Positions 27,301 through 35,442 are shown, counted from the stretch's first letter. The stretch: DNA of 62,538 bases from Clostridia bacterium (GCA_017410375.1 JAFQQW010000023.1:1-62538), one strand, 5' to 3'. Notes: generated from the letters alone by a model not told the origin. A program made the numbers and translations.

Positions 27301-28917
27301 TCTACTTTACCCGAGGTAACAGCGGTTTCGGGCAACCCCGAGGCTTGGCTGAAAGGGGAAGCGGAAATTACCGTTTCTTTCAGCGAGCTTTGTGCATCCG
27401 TCAAAGTGGATGGAGAGGCGGTTGCAACAAATGCAAGTTCCGCGACCTTCACCGCAGATAGTAACAAAGGTTATGTGGTAACCTTTGCCGATGTGGCAGG
27501 CAACGCAAACAGCTACACGGTAAGTGTAACCTATTTAGATAATAACGCACCCGAATTTTCAGTGAATGTGCAGGAAACCTGGGGGAAGACCAACCTGATT
27601 TCGGTTTTGGCAACCGATGCGCAATCAGGTGTAAAGGAAATAAAAATCGGCACTACCGTTGCAAACAGCCTGGTCGTTACACAAAACGGCAATGTAACTG
27701 TAACGGTAACCGATAATGCAGGCAACACCGCGACCCAAACGGTGGAAGTGACCAAAGTAGACACCACCGTGCCCGTGGCGGAAATTGATGTGCAGGAAGC
27801 TTGGGGGCAGACCAACAGCATAACCGTAACCGCAACCGATACCCAATCGGGCGTTGCGTCTGTTACGGTCGGTGGTACCCCTGTTACAAAGGTGGACGAC
27901 AAATATGTCTATACCGCAAGCGAAAATGGAGAATATGCGGTTGTTGTAACCGACCACGCAGGCAACCTCTATACCGAAACGGTAAATGTTGAAAAAGTGG
28001 ACACCGTCCTGCCAGAGCTTACCGTGTCGGATGCACCCTCGCAATGGTGCAAAGAACACACCTTTACCATATCTGTGACCGATGCGTTGTCCGGAATTAA
28101 AGAGATTATGGTGAACGACACGGTTCTTACCGAAAACAGCTATAAAGTGACCCAAAACGGAGAATATGTGTTCAAGGCGACCGACAATGCAGGCAACAGC
28201 GTATCCAAAACTGTTCAGGTTGAGAAAATTGACACAAGTGTGCCCGTATTTGATGGTGAAATTTCGGTAACCGCGCTTGGCGAAACAAGCTTTACGTTGG
28301 CATTTCCCATTGCAACCGATGCATCAAGTGTTACCTACGCCGTAAAGGTGAACGGCGAAGCCAAAGCCTATGACGGCAACGGTAGTTTCTCTCTTACAGG
28401 ACTTAGTGTGAACACGGAATATACCGTAGAACTTACTGCGACCGATGCGGTCGGCAACCACACAACCCTTTCAAAGATTGTTAAAACTGCAGGACTTGGC
28501 AAGGTGAAGGTTGTTATAAATCTTTCCGAGCTTGGCACACCCACAGAGACACTTTTGATGAACGCAACCGTAAACGGTGTAACCAAAGTGGTAGACAATA
28601 ACGGCATTGCACTGTTTGAGGATTTAACCGCAGGGGAGTACATCGTAAAAATTGAAGGTGCAGGCTATCTGGTGCTGGAGAAAAAGGTAACAGCAGAAAA
28701 CGGCAAAGAAACGGTGCTGACCGTAAAGGCAGGCACGGATTTACAAGCCGGCGACATCAATGGTGACAAAAAAATCGACTTAAAAGACTTTAATATTATT
28801 GGTTCGTACTACGGTGAAAACGCTGTAACATCCGTTCAGAAAACCGCCGACTTAAACCGCGACGGCAAGGTGGACGGCAAGGATGTATCCCTTTTCTTAA
28901 AAGGTTTCAGAAAATAA
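24349..28917 (+). CDS. Giant secreted protein: cohesin-like domain, 12 Ig-like repeats, dockerin
   Basis: 1522 residues with signal peptide (LCLLLTICLLLPLIPTVAMA). Residues ~60-230 look like a cohesin-type beta-sandwich (GGQFAFTYDTTKLQPA; GYVTWVISTGSAVG). From about 378 to 1290 come twelve tandem Ig-like repeats of 75-90 residues, each opening VDTTAP-like and ending in DNAGNTFTETV-like motifs. A fibronectin-III-like domain (~1295-1380), an SpaA/carboxypeptidase-regulatory-like domain (ITAGEYIVKIEGAGY type) and a type I dockerin (GDINGDKKIDLKDFN ... DLNRDGKVDGKDVS) complete it. Both dockerin calcium loops are intact. No enzymatic domain is visible. Probably a long surface or extracellular adhesin/scaffold attached through cohesin-dockerin contacts. 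Confidence 0.88.
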   Translation: MLKKGLCLLLTICLLLPLIPTVAMANTANIRISTEGFPENWVNSNQSVKITADNSKNLVQSMTVNGETVSPVNGTPYYLLKQISFTDNTLTMGVFMGNHAANGGQFAFTYDTTKLQPATEVVNDFYIGATNITLIKKAPTDTRAGSGYLDTVKGNGYVTWVISTGSAVGGENTEVPLFTMSFALKDGTTLSDLNADTFGTPAISDLYKPSMNQAPCLTINGTTVTTDLKHAVWLNDTVYGDSIYPTFTFEGQTNGADPFEVVVTDKNGNAHPETIPVKVDLVSSLDAPTFDLSEDHTEITVSNVACATNAPSGITFKAELYVGGQKQAESAVQNGTATLTAPEGVTATVKVIATSGVGVTSSANKNIFVPVIDRIGPEITVSGLPQTEWSNSDVTFTVSASDPSGIRDIKVDDAPYLEAITATESKSYSIVATDNEGNSSQKQIEIKIDKTKPEANITVSDEWGKTNSITVNATDNQSDVKEIKVNGTLLTGTVYSATDNGSYTVEVTDNAGNTFTETVTVSKVDTTAPTIQIIVSEQWGQTNLITVNAIDTQSGVCSVEINGVAVDNLAVQQNGDYPVKVTDNAGNVYETVATVTKVDIDAPVVQIHKTEGWAKECVISVSATDSQSGVKEIKINGEVCETLTVTDNGSVAVEVTDNAGNTFTEAVNVDNVDTDLPEIQVDAFPTEDVKEFNMTFTATDARSGVASVMVNGNLVTGTEGMYSYFVNQNKDYEIVVTDRAGNVTNQRITVNILDVTAPTINVTGNPSNWTNEDVVLTVSAVDNGVCTLYFEGNLLTQNTVTITENGTYTVLAVDEAGNQTSETVVVSFMDKQPPELQAVVQQTWGKTNTITINATDSDSQVKDVKVNNALFNGSVYTATANGDVTVTVTDYAGNSTEQVVTVSKVDTEKPTVTVTDVNDTPCLAFTFEIEASDSQSGVKTVYVNGNPIQGNTFTATANGTYIFTAEDYAGNLSDSVEKVLNSVDSTLPEVTAVSGNPEAWLKGEAEITVSFSELCASVKVDGEAVATNASSATFTADSNKGYVVTFADVAGNANSYTVSVTYLDNNAPEFSVNVQETWGKTNLISVLATDAQSGVKEIKIGTTVANSLVVTQNGNVTVTVTDNAGNTATQTVEVTKVDTTVPVAEIDVQEAWGQTNSITVTATDTQSGVASVTVGGTPVTKVDDKYVYTASENGEYAVVVTDHAGNLYTETVNVEKVDTVLPELTVSDAPSQWCKEHTFTISVTDALSGIKEIMVNDTVLTENSYKVTQNGEYVFKATDNAGNSVSKTVQVEKIDTSVPVFDGEISVTALGETSFTLAFPIATDASSVTYAVKVNGEAKAYDGNGSFSLTGLSVNTEYTVELTATDAVGNHTTLSKIVKTAGLGKVKVVINLSELGTPTETLLMNATVNGVTKVVDNNGIALFEDLTAGEYIVKIEGAGYLVLEKKVTAENGKETVLTVKAGTDLQAGDINGDKKIDLKDFNIIGSYYGENAVTSVQKTADLNRDGKVDGKDVSLFLKGFRK

Positions 28918-28950
28918 AATAAGCTGAGCTTTTGCTCAGCTTATTTTTCT
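28917..28950 (+). terminator. Bidirectional terminator between dockerin gene and rodA
   Basis: Arms 28917-28929 and 28934-28946 (AAATAAGCTGAGC, loop TTTT, GCTCAGCTTATTT) with T-runs in both directions between convergent genes. Confidence 0.9.
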
Positions 28951-28958
28951 ATTTAAGA

Positions 28959-30050
28959 TTAGAAAGTATCTTTTTGCCGGATAACACTCAGCACCAGTCC
29001 GATTGCCATAAACGAGGTCAGTATCGACGAACCGCCGTAGCTGAAGAAGGGGAGTGGAATACCGGTAACCGGCATAATGCCGATGGTCATGCCGATGTTT
29101 TCAAATGCCTGGAAAATAAACATTGCCGCAACGCCTATGCACACAAGTCCGCCCGAGGAGGATTTAACCAAGTTGGCACTTTTGATGATACGCACAATGA
29201 TGTATCCTAAAAGGGCAATAACCGCAATGCATCCGATGAAACCCAGTTCTTCGCCTGCCACCGCGAAAATAAAGTCGGTGTGCTTGCCGGGCAGAAAACC
29301 AAGCTGAATCTGCGTGCCGTTAAACAGCCCCTTCCCGAAAAATTCGCCTGCACCTACCGCAAGCTTGGATTGCAGTACATTGTAACCGCTACCCATAGGA
29401 TCTGATTCGGGAGATAAAAATACGCGGATACGGTCTTTCTGGAATTCGTCTAAAACAAACCACCATAAAAGGGGCATGGCTGCCAAAAATGTACCGCCCG
29501 CCATCAGGAAATATTTAATGCGTACCCCTGCATAAAACAGCATGACAATGGCGATGAAAATAAATACCATGGCAGTACCGTAGTCGGGCTGCAGTAAAAT
29601 CAGCGCCAGCGGTACACACAAGTGAAGCGCCAGCAGTAACAGCGTTTTAGGCTCGTTGATATCGTCCTGCACAGCAGAGATATGGCAGGCAAAGGTGATG
29701 ATAAAGCCGAGCTTTGCAAACTCCGAGGGCTGAATGTTCACAGGTCCCACCGCAATCCAGCCTACCGTACCAACGCTTTCACCGTGACCGATAAAAAGCA
29801 CCAGTATCAGCATCGCACAGTATACCGCAAAAATAATTTTGTTCAGACAAAGAAGCATCTGGTAGTCCATGTACGCAATCCAAAACATCAGCCCGATGCC
29901 TCCTGCAATACCGATACACTGTATGATGATAGCGGATTTCGAAGGGTTGGTCTGTACTGCGCTGATAATCAGAACCAGTCCGTAAAGCGCCGCCAGAATG
30001 GTCGCAACCACCAGTTTTATATCCGGTTTTTCTTTTGAAGAATAACGCAT
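28959..30050 (-). CDS. rodA: RodA/FtsW-family peptidoglycan glycosyltransferase
   Basis: 363-residue membrane protein with about ten transmembrane helices. SEDS-family signatures are GWIAVGPVNIQPSEFAKLGFI, LILLQPDYGTAMVF, GAGEFFGKGLFNGTQIQLGFLPGKHTDFIFAVAGEELGFIG and GIPLPFFSYGGSSIL. These proteins polymerise lipid II during cell elongation together with a class B PBP. The short length and single-gene context favour RodA over FtsW or SpoVE, though SpoVE-type sporulation use cannot be excluded. ATG 30050 follows AAGGAGG. Confidence 0.9.
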   Translation of the reverse strand: MRYSSKEKPDIKLVVATILAALYGLVLIISAVQTNPSKSAIIIQCIGIAGGIGLMFWIAYMDYQMLLCLNKIIFAVYCAMLILVLFIGHGESVGTVGWIAVGPVNIQPSEFAKLGFIITFACHISAVQDDINEPKTLLLLALHLCVPLALILLQPDYGTAMVFIFIAIVMLFYAGVRIKYFLMAGGTFLAAMPLLWWFVLDEFQKDRIRVFLSPESDPMGSGYNVLQSKLAVGAGEFFGKGLFNGTQIQLGFLPGKHTDFIFAVAGEELGFIGCIAVIALLGYIIVRIIKSANLVKSSSGGLVCIGVAAMFIFQAFENIGMTIGIMPVTGIPLPFFSYGGSSILTSFMAIGLVLSVIRQKDTF

Positions 30051-30116
30051 GTATGTCCTCCTTAAGCTTTCTACTTCTATTATAATCCAAAAACCGTCGC
30101 TTGTAAAGAAAAACTG

Positions 30117-30145
30117 TTGACTTTTAAAAAAATAAATATTATAAT
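30117..30145 (+). promoter_or_regulatory. Promoter of the cohesin-like/dockerin operon
   Basis: TTGACT at 30117-30122 and TATAAT at 30140-30145 with a 17-nt spacer, 40 bp before the start codon. Confidence 0.8.
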
Positions 30146-30184
30146 AAATTGTAAGGCTATGTAGTTTTTTAAGGAGGGAAAGGT

Positions 30185-31234
30185 ATGAAAAAACAGCTTA
30201 CAGCCATTTTTCTGGCACTGGCACTTTGTTTGTCCTGCCTTTCTGTCATGGCAACGCCGCCACTTGTTCCGTATGCGACTCTTTCGGTTTCGGAAAGGGA
30301 CGCAAGCGGAAATATTACCCTCACTTTAACGGTGGGCGGTGTGGAGTATCAGGGCGTGCAGGCGTCTTTGTACTATAACCCCTCCGAACTGCTTGTTACC
30401 GATGAACACTTAAAAAATATCACGGTGGGCGAGCCGATAGGGGACAAAAATTCTTTAAATCTTGTACAGGCAGAGCTTCACGAAGAAAGCAATTGTATTG
30501 CAATCACAGCAATTATGAATCTTTCGCTGATGGATGATGAAATTTACACCCTTTCAAGCATGTCGAAGCAGATGAATGTTTTTTCTTTAACAGTACCTGC
30601 CACAACCGACAAGCCCGACGTAGGCTTTGCCTTAAAGGAAAGTCCGTATTATGATAAAGGTAATCCCGAGGGCTTGGTTATCTCCTGCAACGGGAAATCG
30701 AAGGATGCACAAACAGAAGTTTTGTATGCCGACGGCACAATCGGGCAGACGGGCGAGTTGAAACAGCCCGAGCCAAAGAAATCGCTCGAACAACTGCGTG
30801 CCGAGCGCATTTCGGATACTGTTATTCTGCAGTATGATAATTATGCGGCGGTGCAGAACGGTGCACTTTGCTATATAGACGAAAGCAACAAGTCGGTTAT
30901 GCCTTTTGCGCAAAACGGAGAAATATATGTGCCCTATCGCTTTGTGGCGGAAGGCTTCGGCTATACAGTAGGCTGGGAGGACGAAAGTCAGACCCCGTTA
31001 TTGCTTAAAAACGGCGAAACGCAAAAGGTGGAAATGCTCGCCTTAAAAGAGGGCAGAAGCTTTATTTCGGTTACTACCGCCGAGAATCTTTTGGAATTAC
31101 ACGCAACCGCGGTGGGGAATTGCCTGATATTTACAAAAGCAGACAACCCCTGGAATGCCGAAGGCGCCATCGAACAGGGCATTTTGTCGGATGCAATGCT
31201 GATTATGTCTCCCGCAATACGGGATATGAAATAG
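30185..31234 (+). CDS. Secreted protein with cohesin-like and stalk domains
   Basis: 349 residues with a signal peptide (LTAIFLALALCLSCLSVMA). Residues ~30-155 look like a cohesin-fold domain: ITLTLTVGGVEYQGVQASLYYNPSELLV is close to the cohesin strand pattern with its YDPS-type turn. After a Pro/Lys linker and helix, residues ~220-345 form a single diverged stalk domain (IYVPYRFVAEGFGYTVGW). The gene is the first of an apparent operon; its TAG stop overlaps the ribosome site of the next gene, which encodes a dockerin. It could be the receptor for that dockerin. The cohesin call is by pattern only. Confidence 0.75.
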   Translation: MKKQLTAIFLALALCLSCLSVMATPPLVPYATLSVSERDASGNITLTLTVGGVEYQGVQASLYYNPSELLVTDEHLKNITVGEPIGDKNSLNLVQAELHEESNCIAITAIMNLSLMDDEIYTLSSMSKQMNVFSLTVPATTDKPDVGFALKESPYYDKGNPEGLVISCNGKSKDAQTEVLYADGTIGQTGELKQPEPKKSLEQLRAERISDTVILQYDNYAAVQNGALCYIDESNKSVMPFAQNGEIYVPYRFVAEGFGYTVGWEDESQTPLLLKNGETQKVEMLALKEGRSFISVTTAENLLELHATAVGNCLIFTKADNPWNAEGAIEQGILSDAMLIMSPAIRDMK

Positions 31235-31243
31235 GAGGAAGTT

Positions 31244-32044
31244 ATGAAAAAACGGCTTATTTGTGCAGGACTGTCTGTGCTTCTGGTCTTAAGTGGCATA
31301 TCTGCATTTGCGGCAGATACAGTTACAACAGAATATACAAAAACCGAAAACGGATACCACCACTTTACCACAAGCGGCAAGCTTGATAATGCCAACACCG
31401 CATTTGTGACGGTGGTTGTGACCGACCGCGATAACATTACCATCGACAGCATCCAGTATGTGGATCAGGGACTTACCGACGGAAACGGAAATTTTGCTTT
31501 TACAAACTATATCCCTAAGCAAAACCCTGTAATCGGACAGGAATATACCGTACGCGTTGGCGTGTGGGGCAGAAAAACGCCCATCACCTGCGATCCCTTA
31601 AAATTACCGGCTGATGCACCTGCGTATTCTCTGTCGGGGCAGTTCAATTTTGAGGGCAGCCGTACCTTAGGCACGGTAGAGCTTTATAAAGACGGCGTTT
31701 TGCTGGATTCTATGGAACGTGCGGCAGGTGCGTATGATTTTTCCATGTTAGAGCCGGGCACCTACACCGTAAAATTTACCAAGCAATCCCACTTGCCCGA
31801 AGTCCGCGAAGCGGAAATCACAACCGCGCATGCAACCGATGTGGATGCAAACCTTGTGGCGGGGGATGTAAATGCCGATGCAATTATTAATCTTTCGGAC
31901 TTTGGTGAGGTTACAGCGTTGCTCGGACAGGAGGCAGGCTCTGCACAACAGAAAAAAGCGGACTTTTTAGAGAACGGAAGAATCGACGTCAACGAGTTGA
32001 CTAAGCTGATTCAGAATTACGGTGAAGACCGCAGAAGTGAGTAA
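31244..32044 (+). CDS. Secreted protein with C-terminal type I dockerin
   Basis: 266 residues with signal peptide (LICAGLSVLLVLSGISAFA). The middle (~25-190) contains two beta domains; the second (YSLSGQFNFEGSRTLGTVELYKDG ... PGTYTVKFTKQSHLPEV) resembles a carboxypeptidase-regulatory/SpaA-like fold. The C-terminal ~60 residues are a dockerin: GDVNADAIINLSDFGEV and a weaker second loop ADFLENGRIDVNELTKLI. The first loop has Ala where Asn or Asp is typical, so calcium binding may be weak. It starts 9 nt after the cohesin-like gene with AGGAGG and is surely co-transcribed. Confidence 0.82.
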   Translation: MKKRLICAGLSVLLVLSGISAFAADTVTTEYTKTENGYHHFTTSGKLDNANTAFVTVVVTDRDNITIDSIQYVDQGLTDGNGNFAFTNYIPKQNPVIGQEYTVRVGVWGRKTPITCDPLKLPADAPAYSLSGQFNFEGSRTLGTVELYKDGVLLDSMERAAGAYDFSMLEPGTYTVKFTKQSHLPEVREAEITTAHATDVDANLVAGDVNADAIINLSDFGEVTALLGQEAGSAQQKKADFLENGRIDVNELTKLIQNYGEDRRSE

Positions 32045-32046
32045 GT

Positions 32047-32484
32047 ATGAAAAATTTTTTAAGAAAAATATATGATTATTTCCTGGGTATACACATAAGC
32101 TTCGGGCTGGCGATGGCAATCTGGCTTTTGCTGACACTGCTGCCCGCAAATGTACCGCTCATGAACATGAAAAACGTATTGTTTTTGTTTCTGTCGGTGA
32201 TTGTGCCCTGGATTACAAATTTTGTTTTTGATTACAGCTCTTCCCTTTATATGAAAGGGATTCTGCATGGCGGGCTGTGGTTTATGACGGAAATTATTAT
32301 CTTCAATTTTCTGTACGGCGTGGCGCTGGAAGCAAATGTGCTGATTGTTTTACTGGTAGCGGCTGCTATTTTGTACGGTGTCGGACTGTTTGTATTCAGC
32401 CGTATTTCGGGAAAGCTCAATATCCCGGTGCGGTGCGTGTCGCAGTTTCACATGAAGGTTGTAGGAAAAATTACGAAGGACTGA
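32047..32484 (+). CDS. Small multi-pass membrane protein, unknown function
   Basis: 145 residues with about four transmembrane helices (FGLAMAIWLLLTLLP; VLFLFLSVIVPWITNFVF; GLWFMTEIIIFNFLYGVAL; VLIVLLVAAAILYGVGLFVF). It starts 2 nt after the dockerin gene, so translation is probably coupled. No family is recognised. Being last in the cohesin/dockerin operon it may help export or anchor those products, but this is only positional inference. Confidence 0.7.
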   Translation: MKNFLRKIYDYFLGIHISFGLAMAIWLLLTLLPANVPLMNMKNVLFLFLSVIVPWITNFVFDYSSSLYMKGILHGGLWFMTEIIIFNFLYGVALEANVLIVLLVAAAILYGVGLFVFSRISGKLNIPVRCVSQFHMKVVGKITKD

Positions 32485-32503
32485 AAAAGGCACAGAAATA
32501 AAT

Positions 32504-32543
32504 AAACACTTCTTTGCATACCATGTTACAAAGGAGTGTTTTT
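32504..32543 (+). terminator. Terminator-like hairpin that occludes a ribosome binding site
   Basis: AAACACTTCTTTG (32504-32516) pairs over 13 bp, one of them a G-U pair, with CAAAGGAGTGTTT (32529-32541), followed by TTTTT. The right arm contains AAAGGAG, the ribosome site of the 54-residue protein starting at 32544. Folding would either end transcription of the upstream operon or hide this site. Confidence 0.75.
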
Positions 32544-32708
32544 ATGTTTGTGTATACGTTCAAAATAAAATGGTGGCGGTTATTAAGCTTTGTACTGCTG
32601 GCGGTGATTGTGGCAATGGGCATTTACTATATGACCCGAAGCCAAACGACCGAATTTGTACCGGCACTGCCCCAAAAAGAACAGGAGGGACAAGTATGGC
32701 AGGTATGA
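32544..32708 (+). CDS. 54-residue single-pass membrane protein
   Basis: Begins at ATG 32544, 7 nt after AAAGGAG. It has a basic-aromatic N-terminus (YTFKIKWWRLL), one transmembrane helix (SFVLLAVIVAMGIYYM) and a short polar tail. The last 13 nt overlap the start of the pseudouridine synthase gene, and the ribosome site for that gene (AGGAGGG) lies within it, indicating translational coupling. No known family is recognised. Its role may be partly regulatory, as a leader whose translation opens the next start. Confidence 0.65.
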   Translation: MFVYTFKIKWWRLLSFVLLAVIVAMGIYYMTRSQTTEFVPALPQKEQEGQVWQV

Positions 32709-33421
32709 GACTGGATAAAATACTGGCAAAAAGCGGATTCGGAAGCCGGAAGGATGTCAAAAAGCTTGTATCGGAGCGCAGAGTGACGGTAAACGGCGTG
32801 GTTGCAACCGACAGTGGCATGAAAGCGGAGGAAACCGAGGTTTTAGTAGATGGCAATCCCGTTTGTTATAAAGAGTTTATCTACCTTTTGATGAATAAAC
32901 CGCAGGGCGTTGTGTCCTCTACCGAAAAGGGACCGTCGCAGACGGTGATTGACCTGCTTTCGGAAGAACACAAAAAATTTGAGCCGTTTCCCGTAGGTCG
33001 GCTGGACAAGGATACCGAAGGGCTGCTGCTTATTACCAACGACGGTCAGCTTGCCCATGAACTGCTTGCGCCCAAAAAGCATGTGGACAAGACTTATTAT
33101 GCAAAAATTGCGGGAAAAGTAACCGAAACGGACGTAAAAGCCTTTGCAGAGGGCTTGGATATCGGCGAAAAAAAGAACACCTTGCCCGCAAAGCTTGAAA
33201 TTTTAAAAAGTGACAGCATTTCCGAAATTCACGTTACCCTGCATGAGGGAAAATTTCATCAGGTCAAGCGCATGTTTGAGGCGGTGGGCAAAAAAGTGGT
33301 ATTTTTAAAACGCATCCGCATGGGAGATATGGAGCTTCCGATGGACTTAGAAGCGGGTCAGTATCGGGAGGTCGACAGGGATTTTGTACAAAATGCACAA
33401 AAAAATAAAATAACTTTGTAG
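32696..33421 (+). CDS. RsuA/RluB-family ribosomal RNA pseudouridine synthase
   Basis: 241 residues. ATG 32696 follows AGGAGGG; an internal ATG at 32705 would also fit. An N-terminal S4 RNA-binding domain (MRLDKILAKSGFGSRKDVKKLVSERRVTVNG, residues ~4-60) is followed by the catalytic domain with FPVGRLDKDTEGLLLITNDG, where Asp of GRLD is the catalytic residue, then YYAKIAGKV and VTLHEGKFHQVKRMFEAVG. It isomerises a uridine of 16S or 23S rRNA; RsuA versus RluB cannot be separated by eye. Confidence 0.93.
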   Translation: MAGMRLDKILAKSGFGSRKDVKKLVSERRVTVNGVVATDSGMKAEETEVLVDGNPVCYKEFIYLLMNKPQGVVSSTEKGPSQTVIDLLSEEHKKFEPFPVGRLDKDTEGLLLITNDGQLAHELLAPKKHVDKTYYAKIAGKVTETDVKAFAEGLDIGEKKNTLPAKLEILKSDSISEIHVTLHEGKFHQVKRMFEAVGKKVVFLKRIRMGDMELPMDLEAGQYREVDRDFVQNAQKNKITL

Positions 33422-33431
33422 AAAAAAGGGT

Positions 33432-33460
33432 TTGTTTTTTTGGAGCAAAAGTGCTATAAT
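33432..33460 (+). promoter_or_regulatory. Promoter of the ABC ATPase gene
   Basis: TTGTTT at 33432-33437 and TATAAT at 33455-33460 with 17-nt spacing, the same layout and -35 sequence as the gap promoter. Confidence 0.7.
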
Positions 33461-33499
33461 GATAATAGAAAAAATTTATTTTGAAAGGAATGACTGACA

Positions 33500-34612
33500 A
33501 TGGCAAGCTTAACTCTCAAAAATATTTACAAAACATATGAAAACGGCTTTAATGCTGTTAAGGATTTCAACCTGGAAATCGAAGACAAGGAATTTATTAT
33601 CCTGGTAGGTCCTTCCGGTTGCGGTAAATCCACCACTTTACGTATGATTGCAGGTCTGGAAGATATCAGTGCCGGCGAATTCTATATCGATGACGTAATG
33701 GTAAACGATGTAGAACCCAAAGACCGTGATATCGCAATGGTATTCCAGAACTATGCACTTTATCCGCACATGACCGTGTTTGAAAACATGGCATTCGGCT
33801 TAAAGCTCAGAAAAGTTAAGAAAGAAATCATTAAAGAAAAGGTAGAAGAAGCAGCAAGAATTCTTGACATTGCACATCTTCTCGACAGAAAGCCCGCTGC
33901 ACTTTCCGGTGGTCAGCGTCAGCGTGTAGCCCTCGGTCGTGCAATCGTTCGTGAACCGAAAGTATTCCTCATGGACGAACCGCTCTCCAACCTGGATGCT
34001 AAACTTCGTGTTCAGATGAGAACCGAAATCACCAAGCTCCATCAGAGACTGGATACAACCTTTATCTATGTAACACATGACCAGACCGAAGCTATGACCA
34101 TGGGTACCAGAATCGTAGTTATGAAGGACGGTATCATCCAGCAGGTTGATACACCGCAAACCCTTTACGATACACCGGATAACATGTTCGTTGCAGGCTT
34201 CATGGGTTCTCCCCAGATGAACTTCATCGATGTTAAAGTTGAAAAGAACGGTGACCAGTATACCTTAACCTTTGGCGATCAGAAAATTATTCTTCCCGAA
34301 GGCAAGGCAAAGGCTCTGGCTGAATCCGGCTTTGACGGCACAGAAGCAATTATGGGTATCCGTCCCGAACACATCCGTGACGAAGAAGCAGTTCTTGCAA
34401 GCAATCCCGACAGTATCGTTTCCGCTGATGTAGAAGTTACCGAATTGATGGGTGCTGAAACTTATCTCTATCTCAAGATTGAAGGTAAGAACTTCACCGC
34501 TCGTGTAAATCCGAGAACCACTGCAAAACCGGGCGACACCATTAAGGTTGCTTTTGATGCAAACAAGATTCACCTGTTCAACAAAGACACTGAATTGACC
34601 ATCATCAACTAA
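33500..34612 (+). CDS. ugpC: Sugar ABC transporter ATP-binding protein (UgpC/MsmX type)
   Basis: 370 residues. Walker A GPSGCGKSTTLRMIAG, Q-loop VFQNYALYPHMTV, signature LSGGQRQRVALGRAI, Walker B FLMDEPLSNLDAKLR and H-loop YVTHDQTEAMTMG are complete. The C-terminal ~130 residues form the OB-type regulatory domain of the MalK/UgpC/MsmX group. Such ATPases are often encoded alone and energise several sugar importers; indeed no permease or binding protein is nearby. It likely powers uptake of the oligosaccharides released by the GH16 enzymes. Own promoter and terminator; codon use suggests high expression. Confidence 0.92.
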   Translation: MASLTLKNIYKTYENGFNAVKDFNLEIEDKEFIILVGPSGCGKSTTLRMIAGLEDISAGEFYIDDVMVNDVEPKDRDIAMVFQNYALYPHMTVFENMAFGLKLRKVKKEIIKEKVEEAARILDIAHLLDRKPAALSGGQRQRVALGRAIVREPKVFLMDEPLSNLDAKLRVQMRTEITKLHQRLDTTFIYVTHDQTEAMTMGTRIVVMKDGIIQQVDTPQTLYDTPDNMFVAGFMGSPQMNFIDVKVEKNGDQYTLTFGDQKIILPEGKAKALAESGFDGTEAIMGIRPEHIRDEEAVLASNPDSIVSADVEVTELMGAETYLYLKIEGKNFTARVNPRTTAKPGDTIKVAFDANKIHLFNKDTELTIIN

Positions 34613-34621
34613 TAAAAAAGT

Positions 34622-34650
34622 AAAGCGGGGCGAAAACGCCCCGCTTTTTT
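34622..34650 (+). terminator. Terminator of the ABC ATPase gene
   Basis: AAAGCGGGGCG (34622-34632), loop AAAA, CGCCCCGCTTT (34637-34647) and T-run. Confidence 0.93.
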
Positions 34651-34662
34651 GTGAGAGAGACT

Positions 34663-35412
34663 ATGGAAAAAGACGAAAAAATACTGGTGGCATCCGTGCT
34701 GGATAAGGCAAAGCGTGCCGCGCAAAAAAACATCCCCGTCTGTACCGCTTTTCTGGATTTACATCAGCAGGAGTTGGTGCGACAGGAGCGGAAGCAGTTT
34801 GAGGGCACGACCTTTTTACTGTGGGGCGGTTACCCGGATGCAGAACGGAAAATAGCGGTGTTTTTGCCTGATTATCTGGATGCTCCGCCCGAGGATGTGC
34901 TGTCTGCGGTGCGGGTGGATGTGAAAAACACCGTAAGGTTGACGCACAGAGATTATCTTGGCTCGGTATTGGGTACCGGCTTAAAGCGCGAGCAAATCGG
35001 TGACATTCTGCCGGACGAAGCAGGTGCCTATGTACTGGTTAAATCGGATATCGCGGATTTCTTAACCCAAAACCTATTGAAGGTGGCAAGAGAGAATGTG
35101 TCCTGTGAAACCTTGCGCTTATCTGAAGTGGCGTTCGCCGTGCCGGAGCCCAAATCCGAAATGACTGTTTCTGCAAACTCTTTACGCCTCGATAAAATCA
35201 CCGCCGAAGCCTTTAAGGTTTCACGCACCGATGCGTCAGCCGCCATTCTGGCGGGCAAAGTGTTTGTCAACCAGAAGGAAGTGTTAAAGCCCGACCATCA
35301 GCTGTCCGAGGGAGATAAAATTACCTTCCGCGGCAAGGGCAAAGCAGAGCTTTCAACCCTTTTGGGCTTGAGTAAAAAAGGAAAGCAAAGATTGTTATTA
35401 AAAATCTATTAA
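34663..35412 (+). CDS. YlmH-like S4-domain RNA-binding protein
   Basis: 249 residues. Family features are LRVA-type central region RLTHRDYLGSVLGTGLKREQIGDILPDEAGAYVLV and the C-terminal S4 domain (SLRLDKITAEAFKVSRTDASAAILAGKVFVNQKEV). YlmH binds stalled 50S subunits in ribosome-associated quality control and is usually encoded in the sepF-divIVA cluster; here it stands alone. ATG 34663 is preferred over GTG 34651, which overlaps the previous terminator's T-run; the ribosome site is weak either way. Confidence 0.87.
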   Translation: MEKDEKILVASVLDKAKRAAQKNIPVCTAFLDLHQQELVRQERKQFEGTTFLLWGGYPDAERKIAVFLPDYLDAPPEDVLSAVRVDVKNTVRLTHRDYLGSVLGTGLKREQIGDILPDEAGAYVLVKSDIADFLTQNLLKVARENVSCETLRLSEVAFAVPEPKSEMTVSANSLRLDKITAEAFKVSRTDASAAILAGKVFVNQKEVLKPDHQLSEGDKITFRGKGKAELSTLLGLSKKGKQRLLLKIY

Positions 35413-35441
35413 AAATGAGGATGCCTTGCATCCTCATTTTT
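35411..35441. terminator. Bidirectional terminator between ylmH-like gene and 40-residue ORF
   Basis: Perfect 14-bp arms 35411-35424 and 35428-35441 (AAAAATGAGGATGC, loop CTT) with A/T ends serving both convergent genes. Confidence 0.92.
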
Positions 35442-35442
35442 A

